A stretch of DNA of 64,000 bases from Erythrocercus mccallii (Eukaryota; Chordata; Aves; Passeriformes; Dicruridae), in contig VZRG01000765.1 of assembly GCA_013397435.1 (NCBI GenBank), positions 10,121-74,120 on the forward strand, in the 5' to 3' direction. Shown here piece after piece: positions 60,401 to 64,000 of this stretch. Under the pieces are notes generated by a model. That model did not search any database and was not told the origin of the DNA. It saw only the letters and a list, made by a program, of their open reading frames with translations. Within the stretch, counting starts at the first letter, position 1; every line of letters starts with the position of its first letter. Both the position numbers and the translations under genes were made by a program.

Positions 60401-62034
60401 AAAAACTCCCCTATCTGTGGGTCCCCACATATTATTTTTTCCTTTCCTCCAAGGCAAAATTAGGTGTGCATTACACCAAAAGCAACCAAAGTGCAGAGTT
60501 CCTCCTCCCCACTATCCCCCAAACCATGCCTCCCACCTCACTGTGTTCCCTCCTATCCCTGGAAACGACTCCCTCGTCTCCTCGTTTGACAGAAATAAGT
60601 GACTGGAAGGCATACCACAACCAGTAGGTTTGTCACAAGCAAATTTGGCTAAGTGCTAGTTTTTACTAGTTCAGCACAAAGCTTACCTGTCAGCTGACTG
60701 GTTGTTTGAAATACTCAGGTTTATTACACAAAATGACAGCTTTTCTCTCTCACTTTCATTCCAGGAAGCATTACACTCTAATGAAATTCACATTAACTAT
60801 AATAAATGATTTTTTCTGAAGGGCAATGCAAATCTGAACTCTCCCTGAAGCACAGCAGCCCCATTAACACCCCCAGTGCTGGAAGCAACACTGAAGTAAA
60901 GCCTGGGTAAAGAGCAGAAGGCAGAGATCAAGGCAAAGTCTCACATCCCGTGCGATCCGAGGAGGAGAACAGGCGCTGCTAATCCAGACAGCATGGACTG
61001 CTGCCAGCCAGCCAAGGTGTCACAGACACATCAACAACAGCCACCTTCCCAACGGAAGCAGCTATAAAGAATCCTCAACAAGTTCAAGCAAGGCAGGAAT
61101 GTGGTTGTGTCATCACCCTTTCAGCACTACGCGTACCTTTATTTTCCTAATGACTCATTTATGCAGATAAATGCCTAAAAGGAGATCTTCTTGGCCCCAA
61201 AACCTAAAAGTCCTCATATTTATCCACAAATCACGTTATCAGGTGAGCAGCAACTCCACAGGCTGGAGCTGTCTGCCCTTGTATGGCCAAAGCTGGCCTG
61301 GCAGAAGCATATCCACGGTTCATGCTGGGCATAAGGAGAGTTTTGTGGGGTTTTTTTTAAACCTCCAGCATCTTTACTAACATTTTATAGAAACTTCTCA
61401 CAGTAGGTATTTCAAAACAAGGGTATTTATCCACTTAAAAACAAAACCAAAACAAGATGTTGAAAAAAACCTGCAGGAACTGTCAGACCACAGAGCTTCA
61501 ACACTGTCAGTATCTGTCCCTAACACAGGAGCAATGTGTCCCTTAACCCAGTTATTCCCAAATCCACCAGTAATTTCTGGGACTCTTAGGTCTCCATAGC
61601 ATAAGGCACCTTCATGCTTCCAACAGACTTAACTCTGGCAAGTTTCCACTACAACTGTAGTTTTTTCCATAATGCTCTCTTGGTAATATCCAAATACAAA
61701 ATGCTTTATCAGCGACCATCTGTAGCTGTATTTATAAACGAAGATCTTCTTCAGTATCTCTATTTCCACTACAATATCTCTCACTACCATTACTGTGTTC
61801 ATTTGTACTTTGAATGTAAAACATTACACATAGTAAATGTTTATAATGTTATCATAGAGGAGCTACAAAGTACCCCTTTATTAGACAGCACATCTCCCTT
61901 TATTCAGTCTTCTTGGGTAATGCAAGCAAACAAATATTGTGGTCAAATCACCTCAAAAGAATAGCAGAGCTCAAAAAAAAAACAAACAACCCCAGAGTGA
62001 TGTAGAGTTGCCTCCACAGACAGAGTACTAAACA

Positions 62035-62315
62035 GACTGGGACAATTCAGCCTGGAAAAGAAGAACCCAAAGAGAGAAAACTGAGAACACAGAAACCTAT
62101 AAAATCACAGATGAGGTGCTGATGCAAAAAAGATTCTTTATTCTTTCTCATACTACAAAAAGTAGGAGGGACTCAATGAGATTTAAAAAGAAACAAAAAA
62201 CCCCAGAAGCCAGGTATTATTTTTGTACATGTTGAAGGATTCATCACAGGGTATTCTGTGGAAGCTCCAGGCATAACCTTTTTGAAATGTTTAGGCAATC
62301 CCCTCAAGGACAGGT
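62035..62315 (+). repeat. Ancient CR1/L3-type LINE 3' region
   Basis: In order it retains ggacaattcagcctggaaaa, a cctataaaatcacagatgag block, a ttctttattctttctcatac block, a gggactcaatgagattt block, and tcatcacagggtattctgtg followed by ggacaggtccaac. These follow the old amniote CR1 3' consensus order. Divergence is much higher than in the copies at 3.8 and 21 kb. Confidence 0.65.
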
Positions 62316-63276
62316 CCAACAGGCACTGCCAGCTCAGACCCTCTTGCTCAGGCCACCTCAAACCCTTCACCACCAGCAGCTGGGGATGATGACGGAGCTG
62401 CCTGGGGTTGCTGCTCCACTCTCCCCTAATGATTTACTTCTGCCCAGTGTCACAGACCACATGCTGAGCCCAACACACTTTTTGCAGCCCTTATTATCCC
62501 ATCCTTCACGTACTCTGATAAATCTGCTCATGTGAAATAATTATTTCTCCAGCTCTAAAGTGGAACACATTAAGAACACGCTATTTACAAATAATGCACA
62601 GTTTAAGTCACTTCCTTAACTTGATTAAATGGAATGTAAGAATTGAACAAAATGCTGAGCATTTACATTTCCTGTCATCCCATTTTATCAGGTTTGCAGC
62701 TCGTTTCCTACAACCACCATTTCATTTCAGCACCTTGCACATAGCAGTCATAGACCCCTGCTTCCATCCAGTGAAACCATTAGAAGAATCAATTTGCTGT
62801 CCAAGGCAAGGAGAGTAATGGACCCCTACGTTTACTTAGCAATAAGCACACAACTATTTAATTAGATCTAGATGCTGGAAAATGCATCTTTGAGGCAACA
62901 GCCACAGCCACAGAGAACGAAGCATTTCAATTTGTTACATAAATCAATGTTTTCAGTAGGTTTTTTTCTGCTTGTAACTGCTGACTTCCATATGGAAGTA
63001 CTGTCACAGGTAGAGGCAGATCTCCCACCCCGTTTGGCTCCTGCACCCTCACACAACACTTCTTTGAAGAAACAAGCAATTAAGTTGCTGCCCCTTCTCA
63101 GCCACACGCGATTCCAAGATTGATGTCGTATTTCAAGTGACAGACTGTGAACACGCTCTGCAACCATGGCATTTCATTTAGAAGTCAGCACTTGACACAT
63201 TGAAGTATTTGGAATTCCTGAAGTCTGGCTGTCTGCACAGTTGCATAATTTGAGCAGGGATAACCTACTTATAACT

Positions 63277-63290
63277 GAGAGAGAGAGAGA
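63277..63290 (+). repeat. (GA)7 microsatellite
   Basis: A perfect GA run of 14 bases in ZBTB44 intron 1. Confidence 0.9.
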
Positions 63291-64000
63291 AGAATGTCAA
63301 CAGACAATCCCTTCTACGTCAGGGGACATCTCCTTCCTCGTCACATGCCAGCAAAAGCACCACTGCTTTGTCACAGGTTGATCTTCTTTTTCTTTAAGCT
63401 AGTGGATTACAATTCCTAAAAGGAGTGAAGCTACATATATCACCAGATGTTCTCCTAGGAACACACTCAGATGTTCTCAAAGCTCACTGAAAAACAAGTT
63501 TCCCAGACATAATGGAGGAGGCCAGTGAAATACTGATGTGAAATACCCCCACACAAGTGTGAAGGACCCAAGACTTGATGCTGGTCACACAAACACCTCA
63601 CCAGGCACAAGCACCACACATCCCTTCACAGAAAAGCCATAAAGATACAAAACCTCCTTCCACCAAGTCACAGGATACAACCAAAACCAATGTCTGGGTG
63701 GTTGTTCAGCCTCAGAGAGGGGAGGCTGTTTTGCTTTTCATTCTCTTGGCAAACAGCTGAGCAGACCCTCCGAGCAGCACAATTCTCTACCGACGCTGCA
63801 GAATGAAACCACTCCTTTGGAAAGTGCCAGAGTTTATGATTAACCTCCTCTTGCAACAAACATGGCAAGGATTCCGTTTCACTCTCTGACTACTCCTCTT
63901 ACGTACTGCAGAGAGAATATGTAAGGACAGTGTCTCCTCTCCAAACCTCACAGTCACAGAGGCAGGAATTCTCTCACCCTGTAAACAAAACCAGGGCAAA

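Larger units (their letters stand above)
49242..64000 (-). other. ZBTB44 intron 1 (5' intron), continuing past the window
   Basis: At least 14.7 kb upstream of the start-codon exon. No GC-rich, CpG-island-like first exon is visible, so the promoter lies beyond 64000. Apart from simple repeats, the motifs and the ancient CR1 listed separately, no feature was recognised. Confidence 0.75.

Overview
The window comes from a bird genome. The only abundant interspersed repeats are CR1 LINE fragments, introns are compact, and one gene is almost residue-for-residue the vertebrate transcription factor ZBTB44. In mammals ZBTB44 lies on 11q24; I place it on a chicken chromosome 24-type microchromosome from memory, unchecked. 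No bacterial, phage or CRISPR features are present, and I found no convincing retroviral gene.

Left end (1-4.9 kb): a complete, compact ten-exon gene on the + strand for a USP36/USP42-like ubiquitin-specific protease. All junctions fit GT-AG, and the exons join into a 495-codon frame if the ATG at 605 is the start. The catalytic Cys, His and Asp, the oxyanion Asn and the four zinc-finger cysteines are all present. The protein is much shorter than USP36 or USP42 (over 1,100 residues) and ends in an Arg/Lys/Ser-rich tail. CR1 fragments lie just upstream and inside its last intron.

4.9-7.25 kb: a repeat zone with a CR1 reverse-transcriptase fragment, a degenerate tandem array of about 164 bp units (about eight copies), a G-rich minisatellite, and about 480 bp of decayed TTAGGG telomere-like repeat with the G-rich strand on +. 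It looks like old subtelomeric DNA.

7.25-29.6 kb: I find no gene here. It holds simple repeats, a few CR1 pieces, a pentanucleotide CTCTC tract interrupted by an assembly gap (13584-13794), and a second gap (27934-28674). The mammalian neighbour ST14, expected on this side of ZBTB44, is not visible.

29.6-64 kb: ZBTB44 on the minus strand. Five coding exons (49189 down to 34580) give 616 residues: a BTB/POZ domain, a basic NLS-like stretch, a possible SUMO site, four C2H2 zinc fingers and the long alternative C-terminus. A 3' UTR of about 4.9 kb follows to about 29.64 kb, containing a near-loopless perfect hairpin. From 49242 to the window end is 5' intron, with the first, non-coding exon outside the window. 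That intron carries an inverted pair of octamer (POU) motifs, a CTCF-like site and an ancient CR1 copy.

The two genes are not functionally linked by anything visible. The main points of interest are the compact deubiquitinase beside degenerate telomeric repeats, and the apparent break in synteny between it and ZBTB44.
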